This document shows positions 53,509 to 62,995 of a stretch of DNA of 64,000 bases, one piece after another. Numbering within the stretch: the first letter of the stretch is position 1; each line of letters begins with the position of its first letter. The translations under genes and the position numbers were made by a program. Source of the DNA: UBA4416 sp943362175 (lineage in GTDB: Bacteria > Bacteroidota > Bacteroidia > B-17B0 > Aurantibacillaceae); the NCBI GenBank assembly GCA_943362175.1, contig CALRIU020000013.1, positions 1 to 64,000 of the forward strand, in the 5' to 3' direction. Below the pieces are notes generated by a model. That model was given only the letters and a program-made list of their open reading frames with translations, had not been told where the DNA came from and did no database searches.

Positions 53509-53730
53509 AGATTTCCGCTCCTGGTAGTTAGTGTGCCAGGATAAATTTACGAAAACATCCGGTACCGGGGAAGGCCGGGATCAGCTTTTTGTTACCTTTA
53601 TTAAAAGGATACGCTATTATCCCGGCTTATACCCTGGAATCCTCCGGCAAAATCTTTCAAACACGGGAATTATCAATCGACCTGTGATGCGTTGGCAGGA
53701 ATTGTTTTGAAACCGGCTTCCTGAGTGGTT

Positions 53731-54243
53731 TTAGTTGACCCGTTTATAATTGAACGGAATGGTGTCTTTTCCTCCTTTTTCATTATTTCCAACAATAAAG
53801 GCATTTATGTGTTCATGATCAGGAATGGCATAATGGATCTCATTGGGGAAATCATGGGCAGGATTACTGAATTGAATAGCATCCTCTTTCACAAAAGCTG
53901 ATACGAATTTTATGCTTTTGCCATCGTTCTGTCCGCTCACCTGGTTTTCAAATACCCAGTGCGCCCCTTGCCTGTATACGACCGCACGCTCATTCACAAG
54001 GGTATCTTTGCCATTCAGGCTATAAACAAACGAGCGATAGCGCTCATCCGTTTCCTTGGTCCAGCGCTCGAAGCTCTTTCCGTCTTCGCCCTGCCAGGTT
54101 CCCAGGAGCTTGTCGAGCACAAAGGATTTACCGTTTTCCGGCATGCTTTCCACCGGGCTTTCTGTTTTGGTTTCGGTTGAGCCGCAAGCCACCAGGCCTG
54201 CGAGCATTCCGCTAATAGCGAGTTTCTGTAAATGCTGTTTCAT
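53731..54243 (-). CDS. lipoprotein of a DUF6265-like family
   Basis: About 170 residues from the ATG at 54243 (MKQHLQKLAISGMLAGLVAC, lipobox LVAC with the lipid cysteine at 20). The mature domain (LLGTWQGEDGKSFERWTK, LVNERAVVYRQGAHWVFENQ, AIQFSNPAHDFPNEIHY) matches the small beta-rich DUF6265-type fold recognised by HDFPxxIxY. It would be anchored to a membrane on the periplasmic side. Function unknown. An in-frame ATG at 54270 is less likely. Confidence 0.8.
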   Translation of the reverse strand: MKQHLQKLAISGMLAGLVACGSTETKTESPVESMPENGKSFVLDKLLGTWQGEDGKSFERWTKETDERYRSFVYSLNGKDTLVNERAVVYRQGAHWVFENQVSGQNDGKSIKFVSAFVKEDAIQFSNPAHDFPNEIHYAIPDHEHINAFIVGNNEKGGKDTIPFNYKRVN

Positions 54244-54299
54244 ACGTTTTTTTTGCAAACATGCAGACAAGCTCCTTAAAAAAATTGTACTAATGCGAC

Positions 54300-55115
54300 T
54301 TATGATGCTAAAAATAATTTGGTTAAAGCGGCATCTTCTTTAAAATAGTCTTTAGGACTCATCCCCGTAAAAGCCTTGAAGTCGCGGTTGAAATGGCTCT
54401 GATCGAAGTAGCCGGCACGGTAGGTCAGATCGGTCAGATTTTTAATGGTTTTATTCCGGATGATCCTGAATACATTCTGGAACCGGACGATCCGGAGGAA
54501 CAAGCGGGGACTCATTCCTACCTGGTCGTTGAATTTCCGCTCGAGGTGACGGCGACCGATGTTCAGCTGTTTTGACAGCGCCTCAATTTTAACCGCTTGC
54601 TGCGGGTCGGTAATCTGCCGCAGGGTTGTTTGTTTTAAAACAGGTGTGAATGCCCGTGCTGATCGTTTCGACAATAAAAAGTCCTCAAGGAGGCCAACCA
54701 TTTGTTCATCGAAGCTGCTGCTGGCACGCAGGGATTTCTCCAATGCCCCGGCCTGCGCTCCGAATACGGTATGCAGGGCCACATAGCGGTCGGTGATCTC
54801 TTTCACGGAAAAGGGCAGAAAAGCGGAAAGCGCGCCGGGATAGAACCTGGCGGCGATCATGCCAGTGCGTCCCGAAGGACCTATCTCGATAGGCCTGGTG
54901 ATGGGCCCGAACAAAAAGGCATAAGGCTGCTGCCGGATGTTGCTGCCCGAGCGGATGCGAAAGCGGTCGCCATAATGAACAATCAGCTCCGGGCAGGCAT
55001 CGGGTAAAACTTTCTGCAGTTCCCTGCCGCCATCTTCAGCGCTGTTTTCCAGGATCCAGAAGCACTTGATAAAAGGCATCAATGACGGTGATGGCGGTAT
55101 CTCTTTATAAAACAT
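54300..55115 (-). CDS. AraC family transcriptional regulator
   Basis: A 271-residue protein. The N-terminal half (YKEIPPSPSLMPFIKCFWIL, GPITRPIEIGPSGRTGMIAA) is the DUF6597-type sensing domain. The C-terminal 100 residues hold two helix-turn-helix motifs (IEALSKQLNIGRRHLERKFN and NLTDLTYRAGYFDQSHFNRD) ending with the AraC signature FTGMSPKDYF. It is eight bases downstream of the Nudix gene and probably in the same transcript. Effector unknown. Confidence 0.92.
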   Translation of the reverse strand: MFYKEIPPSPSLMPFIKCFWILENSAEDGGRELQKVLPDACPELIVHYGDRFRIRSGSNIRQQPYAFLFGPITRPIEIGPSGRTGMIAARFYPGALSAFLPFSVKEITDRYVALHTVFGAQAGALEKSLRASSSFDEQMVGLLEDFLLSKRSARAFTPVLKQTTLRQITDPQQAVKIEALSKQLNIGRRHLERKFNDQVGMSPRLFLRIVRFQNVFRIIRNKTIKNLTDLTYRAGYFDQSHFNRDFKAFTGMSPKDYFKEDAALTKLFLAS

Positions 55116-55123
55116 AGAAGGGT

Positions 55124-55573
55124 TTACCTGATAAAGACGGTATCACTTGTATCGAGGACATCGTTCAACCAGTGTTCGTTGATCTGGGCCAGCTCCTGCG
55201 GCAGCGCTGTCACCGGAAAGAAACGTAGCTCACCGGTTTCTTCATTCGAAAAAGACAGATCGATCTCCTCCGTCAAACACACTTCAAAATAAGAGGTGAC
55301 ATATTGTACCGAACGCTTTTCGTAGTGATAGGTTTGCGAAAGCGGTGAAGAATAGATGCCGATAAAACGCGTGATCTTTCCGGCAACATTCACTTCCTCC
55401 ATGACCTCCCTTAACATGGCCTGCTCCACTGTTTCACCGAACTCCACATGACCGGAAATAATACACCAGCGGCCGACATCTTTTCTGCGCTGAAGCAGGA
55501 TCTCGCCACGCTCATTGAAAATAGCCGCCGCCACAGCGGGAAGAATCTGACACTCAGGAATGGATGTGCTCAT
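55124..55573 (-). CDS. Nudix hydrolase
   Basis: A 149-residue protein with a full Nudix box: GHVEFGETVEQAMLREVMEE fits G-x5-E-x7-REUxEEx-GU with the metal-binding glutamates. Opening AVAAAIFNERGEILLQRRKD suggests a nucleotide or sugar-nucleotide pyrophosphatase of the MutT/NUDT group. The substrate cannot be read from the sequence. First gene of a two-gene operon with the AraC regulator. Confidence 0.92.
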   Translation of the reverse strand: MSTSIPECQILPAVAAAIFNERGEILLQRRKDVGRWCIISGHVEFGETVEQAMLREVMEEVNVAGKITRFIGIYSSPLSQTYHYEKRSVQYVTSYFEVCLTEEIDLSFSNEETGELRFFPVTALPQELAQINEHWLNDVLDTSDTVFIR

Positions 55574-55592
55574 ATTTTTTTCAAACTCATCA

Positions 55593-55600
55593 TAAAGATA
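55593..55600 (-). promoter_or_regulatory. -7 box of the Nudix/AraC operon
   Basis: The minus strand reads tatcttta, a seven-of-eight match to TAnnTTTG, 19 bp before the ATG at 55573. Confidence 0.4.
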
Positions 55601-55651
55601 AGGAATAGTTTACTCCATTTACATTCACTCAAAACAGGTCCTGCATAAAAA

Positions 55652-55676
55652 AAGCCTCCGGTATGACCGGAGGCTT
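55652..55676 (-). terminator. intrinsic terminator of the DUF4382 gene
   Basis: aagcctccggt / accggaggctt, an 11-bp perfect stem with a 3-nt loop, followed on the minus strand by a T run (55653-55647). It lies 22 bases after the stop at 55699. Confidence 0.92.
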
Positions 55677-55698
55677 GTATAAAAATGGCTGTTATGTT

Positions 55699-56472
55699 TT
55701 ATATGACAACAACACCTACATTGGTTGATGCACCCACCGTTACATTGACATTGGTGAGGTTTACCGTTGCGTATGGCAGTACGGGTGTTACAGTCAGCAC
55801 ATAAGAACCTGGGGGCAGACCCGATATCACAAAGTCACCGTTTGCATTTACCACCGATGAATAGGAGGCTGCTCCTGAGGTGGCAGTAACGGTGGCCGCT
55901 ACGCCGGGTTGTGAGATCTTACCTTTGACAGAGCCGCTCAGGGCTGTCTCAATCGTGCGGATTACCGGTTTTAAAGAATAGTCGCCGTTGCCGTTCTCCA
56001 CAATCGATTGCGCCGCATCAAAGTCGAGCAGAACGTAATAATCCACCCCCGGCTGAAGCGTGTGATGCACGTTGAGCTTAAGCCCCGATTGCTGAGCGCT
56101 CGGTGTTTTCAGAGGATACGTTCCGGTGCTTGTCACAATGGTATTGTTGGCGCCCAGGATCAGCCTGATCTGCTCCACGCTTGACATAGTCAGTGATCCG
56201 GTAGCGATCAGCGTATCAAGTCCATTGGAAAAATGCAGGAGATTATAAATGCCCGGTGTAACGTTTAGCATTACCGTGCTGCCGCTGCCGGTTACTTCTA
56301 CCGCCTGGAGATCAATATTTACCGCCAGATAAGCAGCAGGTGCATCCGTCATCCGGATATGATACGGTGTTGGTGGATTTGCAGGAGCAATCTCCTCTGT
56401 CTTTTCCTTTTTGCAGGCAAATACGACTGTCAGCAGGATGAAACAATAAGCGAAGCGTTGAAGCGTTTTCAT
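55699..56472 (-). CDS. DUF4382 lipoprotein with C-terminal carboxypeptidase-regulatory-like domain
   Basis: A 257-residue protein. The lipoprotein signal ends VVFACKK (lipid cysteine about 20). The DUF4382 domain (about 38-175) opens YHIRMTDAPAAYLAVNIDLQ, the usual start of the family. The last 75 residues (GSVKGKISQPGVAATVTATS ... GLPPGSYVLTVTPV) form a carboxypeptidase-regulatory-like beta sandwich, probably a surface or periplasmic binding module. Enzymatic function is not expected. Confidence 0.88.
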   Translation of the reverse strand: MKTLQRFAYCFILLTVVFACKKEKTEEIAPANPPTPYHIRMTDAPAAYLAVNIDLQAVEVTGSGSTVMLNVTPGIYNLLHFSNGLDTLIATGSLTMSSVEQIRLILGANNTIVTSTGTYPLKTPSAQQSGLKLNVHHTLQPGVDYYVLLDFDAAQSIVENGNGDYSLKPVIRTIETALSGSVKGKISQPGVAATVTATSGAASYSSVVNANGDFVISGLPPGSYVLTVTPVLPYATVNLTNVNVTVGASTNVGVVVI

Positions 56473-56616
56473 AGTTTATGGTTTTGTGGCGAATAGCCTG
56501 TTTGCTACCTGTACAGACAAAAAAAATACCATTTATTTCACCCAACCATTCCGGAATTACACCGCTATTTAACAGGACTGTTAAACCATTTTGTAGACAG
56601 GATTCTACGTCTTGTT

Positions 56617-57060
56617 TCAACGCCTGTAGAACACAAAATCGGTCACCAATGGCTCGATGCCATTTTGTTTCAGGTCGGAGGCAATCTGTCCGCGATGATA
56701 GGTAGAATGATTGACCACATGGAACATGATATCCTGAACCTTGTGCGTGGCCTCTTCACCTTTAAAATTGCGATAAGTCACTTCCTGAGCCAGCAGGCCA
56801 GAGTCTATCACCGCAAATGTCGCGAGGTGATTGCCGGCATCGAGCTGCTTAAAATCCTGCCAGCCATGTCGCTGCAAACGATCGTAGACGGCGGGCTCTT
56901 TCCTGATCCGGCTATTCCAGATATGATGCGCATTAAGCACGTGGCTAAAGAGGTGGATCGTTCTGTCGCTCACCTGATCCGCATGCAGGCCGATCAGCCC
57001 GGCGAGTCTTTGATTACAATCCCGGTTGTATTGAAATAAGTCGTTAAAAAAGTCGTTCAT
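56617..57060 (-). CDS. DinB family protein
   Basis: About 147 residues from the ATG at 57060 (MNDFFNDLFQYNRDCNQRLA); an in-frame ATG at 57105 would add a 15-residue non-conserved tail. It is a four-helix bundle of the DinB/YfiT type with the three metal-ligand histidines in FSHVLNAHHIW and HVVNHSTYHRGQI. Members are metal-dependent thiol-transferases or have unknown roles. The start of the reading frame and the histidine pattern support DinB. Confidence 0.88.
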   Translation of the reverse strand: MNDFFNDLFQYNRDCNQRLAGLIGLHADQVSDRTIHLFSHVLNAHHIWNSRIRKEPAVYDRLQRHGWQDFKQLDAGNHLATFAVIDSGLLAQEVTYRNFKGEEATHKVQDIMFHVVNHSTYHRGQIASDLKQNGIEPLVTDFVFYRR

Positions 57061-57284
57061 GTTTTTTTCATGAAAGATACTATTTTCCCCTGCTATCAAC
57101 TCCACGCTACACCTTCAGCCGGAACAGGCTCAGGAAAGAACCGCCGTCACGGGCGGGTCGAGGGCCTGTTTCGGGCAAGTGTTGTTTTCCAGGGTAATTG
57201 AATCCGCAATGCCCGTCATACTTTCGCAGGCTTCGCTAGGACCCGAGACGCGCTTTCAATCACCGCCAAAGCTTCCTTTACTGC

Positions 57285-58460
57285 TTAATGCGCATGCCCT
57301 TCTCCTTCGCTGTTTTTGAGCTTGGATAAAATGTCATAGGCACCATTGATTACAACCTCTGCCCGGTTACCGAAGTCTTTTGGCAGGATCACTTCGGTAT
57401 AGCCCAGCTCGCTCACCCCCGTGGTCACAGGGATCAGCTTAAAATGCTTCGTCCCTTTTTCATCAGAAGGTACCGGGATAAAGATATAGCTGTTTCCTTC
57501 AAAACCCACAACGGCCTTGTCCGGCAAGGCAGTAACATCCTGGGTGCCTGCTTCCACGTAAGCTTTCAGGTACATACCCGGCAATAATTCCCCGTCTTCC
57601 TTGTCGAGGTGGCAGTGAATGCGCACCGTTCTGTCGGGTCCTATTTCCCGGCCTATCAGGTACACGGTGGCAAGGCGCTCTGTCGTTTCATTGGCCAGCG
57701 TGAAGCGCACCTTCTGCCCGATCTTCAGCTTCGGCACATCTTTTTCAAACACCGTCAGCTCCGCATGCAGGTGTTCCGTATCCACGATCTTAAACATCAC
57801 GTCCGTTGGGTTCACAAACATGCCGATGTTTACATTGACCTGTGTCACATAGCCGCTGATCGGCGCGTACAGGGTGATTGTGTTTTGAAAATTTCCGCTT
57901 TCCAATTGTCCGGCGTTGATACCCAGGAGGTCCAGCCTGGCTTTGAGACCGCTCACCTTAGCCATCATGCTCTGGTATTGTGTTTTTGATTGTAAAAGCG
58001 TTTTTTGTGAGTTGACATTTTCCTTAGATAATTCCTGCTGGCGCTTGTATTCCGCTTCCAGGTACTCCAGCTGGCTCTTTGTATCCACATAATCCTGCTG
58101 GAGCTGGATAAAATCGGGATTCTGGATTACAGCAATGACAGCTCCTTTCTTTACTCTCAGCCCCTGCAATAATTCGGTGCTTTTCAGGAAACCGCCCATG
58201 GGCGTGGAAATGCTTACCAGGTTTTGTGGTGGCACATCCAGCATGCCATTCACCTTGATCGCTCCGCTCAAAGCTTTCTGCTCGATGCTTCCCAACGTAA
58301 CACCTACAACGGCACATTGCTCATCCGTGAGCTCAACGGTATTTTCAGCATCCGCATGATGCGTTTCTTCTTTTCCCTCTTCCGCTTTGCTTCCGCAGGA
58401 TACAGCAAGCAGCACCAGCAGAAAAATAGTAATGGACTTCATCATCTTAATGTGTTTCAT
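57285..58460 (-). CDS. cusB: RND efflux periplasmic adaptor (CusB/CzcB type)
   Basis: A 391-residue lipoprotein (MKHIKMMKSITIFLLVLLAVSCGS, lipobox AVSC). It shows the membrane-fusion layout: lipoyl half-motifs (NLVSISTPMGGFLKSTELLQ and ITLYAPISGYVTQVNVNIGM), a coiled coil between them (IQLQQDYVDTKSQLEYLEAE) and a beta-barrel (LHAELTVFEKDVPKLKIGQK). Near the N-terminus is the acidic/His segment EETHHADAE and at the C-terminus HAH, both candidates for metal binding. It links the pump to the outer-membrane factor. It starts 48 bp after the CusA-fusion gene stop, in the same operon. Confidence 0.92.
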   Translation of the reverse strand: MKHIKMMKSITIFLLVLLAVSCGSKAEEGKEETHHADAENTVELTDEQCAVVGVTLGSIEQKALSGAIKVNGMLDVPPQNLVSISTPMGGFLKSTELLQGLRVKKGAVIAVIQNPDFIQLQQDYVDTKSQLEYLEAEYKRQQELSKENVNSQKTLLQSKTQYQSMMAKVSGLKARLDLLGINAGQLESGNFQNTITLYAPISGYVTQVNVNIGMFVNPTDVMFKIVDTEHLHAELTVFEKDVPKLKIGQKVRFTLANETTERLATVYLIGREIGPDRTVRIHCHLDKEDGELLPGMYLKAYVEAGTQDVTALPDKAVVGFEGNSYIFIPVPSDEKGTKHFKLIPVTTGVSELGYTEVILPKDFGNRAEVVINGAYDILSKLKNSEGEGHAH

Positions 58461-58508
58461 AATATATAGTCGTTAAATAAGTTTACAGGTATCATGTGAA
58501 ATTCAGGG

Positions 58509-61500
58509 TTAATTTTTACCGGTTAAGAATTCGAGTGTGATCACACTTTGGTTGTACCGGCTAAGGGCGAGCAGGTAACTTTCCCTGATTGACAGGGCAT
58601 TTCGCAGGGCCTGCAGGTATTCTACGTAGGCAATTTCACCACTTTTGAATGCGGTGTCGGCCTGCCTGATCAGGAGGGCAGCGTTAGGCAGCGCACTGCT
58701 TTCATAATAGGCCATGGTGTTTTTGTATTTTAAGAATTCCTGTGCCGCCTGGCGGTAATGCGCCTGCATCGTTACCTGGTATTGCTCGTAATTGCTTTGC
58801 ACGACCTCGCGGTTGATCCCGGCCGCTTTCACTTTGGCGGCCTGCGGCACAAACCACAAGGGAACAGAGATGCCTACCTGGAAGCCGGTAAAACGTTTGG
58901 TTGCATCGAAGTACTGATCCGAGCCATTCACATTCTGGTAACCGATCAGCGATTGATTGAAATAGCCGACGTTAAAATCAGGCAGCACTTTCGCTACTTC
59001 CAGTTTCTGCTGCCTGTTACTGATCTCTACCTGCTGCTTTAAATAGGCCAGCGCAGGATTTTGTTCGTAAACAGCGCTATCGGCAGGCAAGGTAAGCTCC
59101 AGCTTTGACAAAGACTCCTTCCTGAGCTGAAGGGCCTCTTTTCCGTTTACCAACGCCTGGAGCTGCGCCTCGCAGGCACTGATGTCGGAAATAGTTTGTG
59201 CCAGTAAATTCTTCACTTCCATCAGGCGTGTTTCTGCCGTTGTTTTTTCCAGCAGATTTGTTTCCCCGGTTTTCAGGCGAAGCTCTGCGGCTTTCAAAAA
59301 GGTGCTGTAAATACTGTCCTGGCTCTGGAGCAGCTGCTGTACTGCCTGCAGGTACTGCCATTGGTACCAGGCCGATTTTAGCTGGCTGATGAGCTCGTTG
59401 CGTGTAAGCTGTTGCTTAAGCTCGCTGCCTTTTAGCAGGGCCTGGTTCAGCTTTGCCTGGCTGGAGAAAACGGTTGGAAAAGGAATGCCCTGGTTGATGG
59501 TGATGTTGTTGTCTGTATTGAGGGAATTATACTGCCCGTGCATGAGCGAGACATTTGTCTTCCCGATATCCGTCGAGCTTCGTTTTAAAGCTCTGCTGTA
59601 ATCAACCTCATAAGCGGCCGCTTTCAAACCGGCATTATTTTTTAAGGCTTCGTCCACCAATGCTTGTACACCGGCTCCCGGAGCACTTTGCGCCTTTCCG
59701 AAAACAGGTATCAGCAACAGCGCGATCATAACAGTACCAAGCGGCGCAGGCGTTTTTCCCTTCGCTATTTTTTCGAAGAGAAAATACAATACCGGCAACA
59801 CCAACAGGGTGAGCAACGTCGCGGTGAATAATCCGCCAATGACCACTGTAGCGAGCGGCTTCTGAACTTCGGCACCGGAGCCATGAGAAAGCGCCATCGG
59901 CAAAAAGCCTAAGGAAGCCACCAGGGCCGTCATAATCACCGGTCGCAGCCGGGTGCTTGTTCCTTTCAAAATAATATCCTTCAGATTGGTCATACCTTCT
60001 TTTTTTAAGTGGTTGAATTCGGCGATCAGCACAATGCCGTTTAATACCGCGACGCCGAACAGGGCAATGAATCCTACACCGGCAGAAATACTGAAAGGCA
60101 TTCCCCTGACCCATAAAGCGAAGACGCCACCAATAGCCGATAAGGGAATGGCGGTAAAGATCAGGAGGCTTTGCTTCAGCGAACGGAATGTAAAATACAG
60201 GAGCAGAAAAATTAACAGCAAGGCTACAGGAACTGCAACAGCCAGGCGTTGCCTTGCCTCGATCAGGTTTTTAAATGTTCCGCCATAGGTCGGAAAATAG
60301 CCGGGACTGAACTGAATAGTCTTAGTTACTTTGTCCTGCATTTCCTTCACCACGCTTTCCACATCCCTTCCCCGCACATTAAAGCCGACGGTGATCCTGC
60401 GCTTGGCATCGTCGCGCTGGATCTGGTTGGGGCTTATTTTAAACTCCACTTCTGCCAGTTGGGAAACCGGTACCTGGTTGCCGTTGGGCGCTGTAATGAA
60501 AAGGTTATTGATGTCCATGATGCTTTGCCTGTTTTCTTTCTCAAGCCTTACCACCAGGTCGAAGCGCTTTTCGCCTTCATATACCAGGCCTGCGCTTTCC
60601 CCGGCAAATCCTGTTTTAATGACGCGGTTCACATCTTCGATGTTCAGCCCGAACTGTGCGATCCGGTCACGATCGAACCTGATCACGATCTGCTCCTGCC
60701 CTGTCGCCTGTTCGATGTACAAATCCTGCGCGCCTTTGATGCCGGTGGAAAGCTTGCCCACCTTTGCGGCATATTCTGTGAGCCGGTCCAGGTCTTCCCC
60801 ATAGATCTTGATCACCACATCCTGCTTGGCGCCCGTCATCAGCTCATTGAATCGCATCTGGATAGGCTGCTGAAAACCAAAGGTCACACCGGGAATAGCT
60901 TCCAGAGCTTCCGACATTTTTTCAGCAAGCCCGTCGCGTGTGGAAGCACTGGTCCATTCCGACTTGTCTTTCAGAATGACCATGAGGTCGCAGGCTTCCA
61001 CAGGCATAGGATCTGTGGGGATCTCCCCGGAACCTATCTTTCCGATGACCTCTTTCACTTCGGGGAATTTTTCCTTTAAGATCTTCGATGCCCGGAGAGC
61101 TGCTTCAATCGTTTGAGAAATGGAGCTACCTGTGAGCACCCTGGTTTCTACGGCAAAATCACCCTCGTCGAGCGTCGGGATAAATTCTCCGCCCATATTC
61201 AGGAACACAAGCACACTACCCGCAAAGAGGATAAATGCCGAAGCAACAACAAACACTTTCCGCTTCAATGCGGCTAAGATCATCGGCCTGTACAGGCGTT
61301 GGAAAAATGCCATGATCCTGTCGGAGATGGTGCGCTTATACACGGTATTTTTATTCAGGAAGAGCGCAGAGATCATCGGTACATAAGTAAGCGATAAAAT
61401 AAATGCGCCGAGGATGGCAAAGGAAACCGTTTGTGCCATCGGCCTGAACATCTTGCCTTCCACGCCTACCAGGGCAAGGATTGGCAGGTACACGATCAGG

Positions 61501-62867
61501 ATAATGATCTCTCCGAATGCTGCCGAGCTCCTGATCTTGGAGGCAGACTCATACACTTCTGTATCCATCTCCTGCTGGGATAAACGCCTGTTGAGATTTC
61601 TCAGCGCCAAATGATGCAGTGTGGCCTCAACGATGATGACCGCGCCATCCACGATCAATCCAAAATCAATGGCTCCGAGGCTCATCAGATTTCCGGAAAC
61701 TCCAAACAGGTTCATCATGGAAATGGCAAACAGCATGGCCAGTGGAATCACGGAAGCCACCACCAGCCCGGCCCTGAAATTTCCAAGCAAAAGCACCAGC
61801 ACAAAGATGACGATGAGCGCGCCTTCCGCGAGGTTCTTCGTCACGGTACCAATAGCATTATTGACCAGCTTCGTGCGGTCGAGAAAAGGCTCGATCACCA
61901 CTCCTTCCGGCAGTGTTTTCTCGATCTGGGCGATGCGCTCTTTCACATTGGCAATTACTTTGGACGAGTTGGCTCCTTTGAGCATCATCACGATAGCGCC
62001 TACTACCTCGCCTTCGCTGTTGCGCGTCATGGCGCCGTAACGCGTGGCATGGCCATAACCGATGGTTGCCACATTGCGCATCAGCACCGGAATGCCGTTT
62101 GCATTATTTTTAACAACGATGCGCTCAATATCCTCCAGGCTTCCGATCAGTCCTTCGCTGCGGATAAAATAGGCATTCGGTTTTTTATCGATGTAGGCGC
62201 CTCCCGTGTTCTGGTTGTTTTTTTGAAGTGCTGTGAAGACCTCGTCGATGCTGATGTTCATCCCCCGGAGCTTATCGGGGTCGAGGGCAATCTCATATTG
62301 CTTCAGGTAGCCGCCGAAGCTGCTGATGTCGGCCACTCCCTCGGTTCCCAGAAGCTGGCGCCGGACAATCCAGTCCTGGATGGTGCGCAGCTCCATGGTC
62401 GAATAGTTTTTTTCATAGCCTTTTTTGGTATGGATCACATATTGGTAAATTTCTCCCAGGCCCGTGGTAAGCGGTGCCAGTTCAGGCATGCCCACTCCGG
62501 CGGGGATCAGCGTTTTGGCTTCGGTCAGGCGCTCGTTCACCTGCTGCCGCGCCCAATACACATCCACGTGTTCCTTGAATACAATCGTAACGACCGAAAG
62601 ACCGAAACGGGAGAATGACCTGACCTCTTCAATACCGGGAATGGTAGCCATGGTTTGCTCCACCGGGAAGGTCACGAGGCGTTCGATCTCCTGCGCCGCC
62701 AGCGAAGGAGAAACGGTAATGACCTGTACCTGGTTGTTGGTAATATCGGGAACGGCATCAATGGGCAGCTGCCTCAGAGAATAGGTTCCCCAGATGATGA
62801 GGGCCAGCGTGAACAGCCCTATCACCAGTTTGTTTTTAATAGAAAAGTGAATAACCTTATCTAACAT
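58509..62867 (-). CDS. cusA: CusA/CzcA heavy-metal RND pump fused to a TolC-like outer-membrane factor
   Basis: A 1452-residue protein. Residues 1-1040 are a complete RND pump of the heavy-metal branch (RQLPIDAVPDITNNQVQVIT at 32-51, IDFGLIVDGAVIIVEATLHH, GGEFIPTLDEGDFAVETRVL). Residues about 1060-1452 are an outer-membrane-factor domain (VQALVDEALKNNAGLKAAAY ... FKSGEIAYVEYLQALRNALS). The junction holds a hydrophobic stretch ending FGKAQS that looks like a signal peptide. Fusions of this kind are common in Bacteroidota. The His-rich protein gene lies upstream and the adaptor gene downstream. Cu, Ag, Co, Zn or Cd specificity cannot be chosen with confidence. Confidence 0.92.
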   Translation of the reverse strand: MLDKVIHFSIKNKLVIGLFTLALIIWGTYSLRQLPIDAVPDITNNQVQVITVSPSLAAQEIERLVTFPVEQTMATIPGIEEVRSFSRFGLSVVTIVFKEHVDVYWARQQVNERLTEAKTLIPAGVGMPELAPLTTGLGEIYQYVIHTKKGYEKNYSTMELRTIQDWIVRRQLLGTEGVADISSFGGYLKQYEIALDPDKLRGMNISIDEVFTALQKNNQNTGGAYIDKKPNAYFIRSEGLIGSLEDIERIVVKNNANGIPVLMRNVATIGYGHATRYGAMTRNSEGEVVGAIVMMLKGANSSKVIANVKERIAQIEKTLPEGVVIEPFLDRTKLVNNAIGTVTKNLAEGALIVIFVLVLLLGNFRAGLVVASVIPLAMLFAISMMNLFGVSGNLMSLGAIDFGLIVDGAVIIVEATLHHLALRNLNRRLSQQEMDTEVYESASKIRSSAAFGEIIILIVYLPILALVGVEGKMFRPMAQTVSFAILGAFILSLTYVPMISALFLNKNTVYKRTISDRIMAFFQRLYRPMILAALKRKVFVVASAFILFAGSVLVFLNMGGEFIPTLDEGDFAVETRVLTGSSISQTIEAALRASKILKEKFPEVKEVIGKIGSGEIPTDPMPVEACDLMVILKDKSEWTSASTRDGLAEKMSEALEAIPGVTFGFQQPIQMRFNELMTGAKQDVVIKIYGEDLDRLTEYAAKVGKLSTGIKGAQDLYIEQATGQEQIVIRFDRDRIAQFGLNIEDVNRVIKTGFAGESAGLVYEGEKRFDLVVRLEKENRQSIMDINNLFITAPNGNQVPVSQLAEVEFKISPNQIQRDDAKRRITVGFNVRGRDVESVVKEMQDKVTKTIQFSPGYFPTYGGTFKNLIEARQRLAVAVPVALLLIFLLLYFTFRSLKQSLLIFTAIPLSAIGGVFALWVRGMPFSISAGVGFIALFGVAVLNGIVLIAEFNHLKKEGMTNLKDIILKGTSTRLRPVIMTALVASLGFLPMALSHGSGAEVQKPLATVVIGGLFTATLLTLLVLPVLYFLFEKIAKGKTPAPLGTVMIALLLIPVFGKAQSAPGAGVQALVDEALKNNAGLKAAAYEVDYSRALKRSSTDIGKTNVSLMHGQYNSLNTDNNITINQGIPFPTVFSSQAKLNQALLKGSELKQQLTRNELISQLKSAWYQWQYLQAVQQLLQSQDSIYSTFLKAAELRLKTGETNLLEKTTAETRLMEVKNLLAQTISDISACEAQLQALVNGKEALQLRKESLSKLELTLPADSAVYEQNPALAYLKQQVEISNRQQKLEVAKVLPDFNVGYFNQSLIGYQNVNGSDQYFDATKRFTGFQVGISVPLWFVPQAAKVKAAGINREVVQSNYEQYQVTMQAHYRQAAQEFLKYKNTMAYYESSALPNAALLIRQADTAFKSGEIAYVEYLQALRNALSIRESYLLALSRYNQSVITLEFLTGKN

Positions 62868-62995
62868 AACTTATGGGATTAATGCTTTACGGACGAGCCC
62901 TGCGCAACGATGTCATGCAGGCGGACGTAAAGCGGTAAATAAATGGCAGAAACACAAGGGACAGAAATGTCCGCCTTCAATCGGGTGAAGGAAGC

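Noticed and set aside
52108..57060. Possible defence island formed by the GyrI-like, YdeI/OmdA, TfoX, AraC, Nudix and DinB genes
   Set aside because: These are common single-domain accessory proteins with separate promoters and terminators. No nuclease, methylase, toxin or integrase is present, so there is no support for a defence system.
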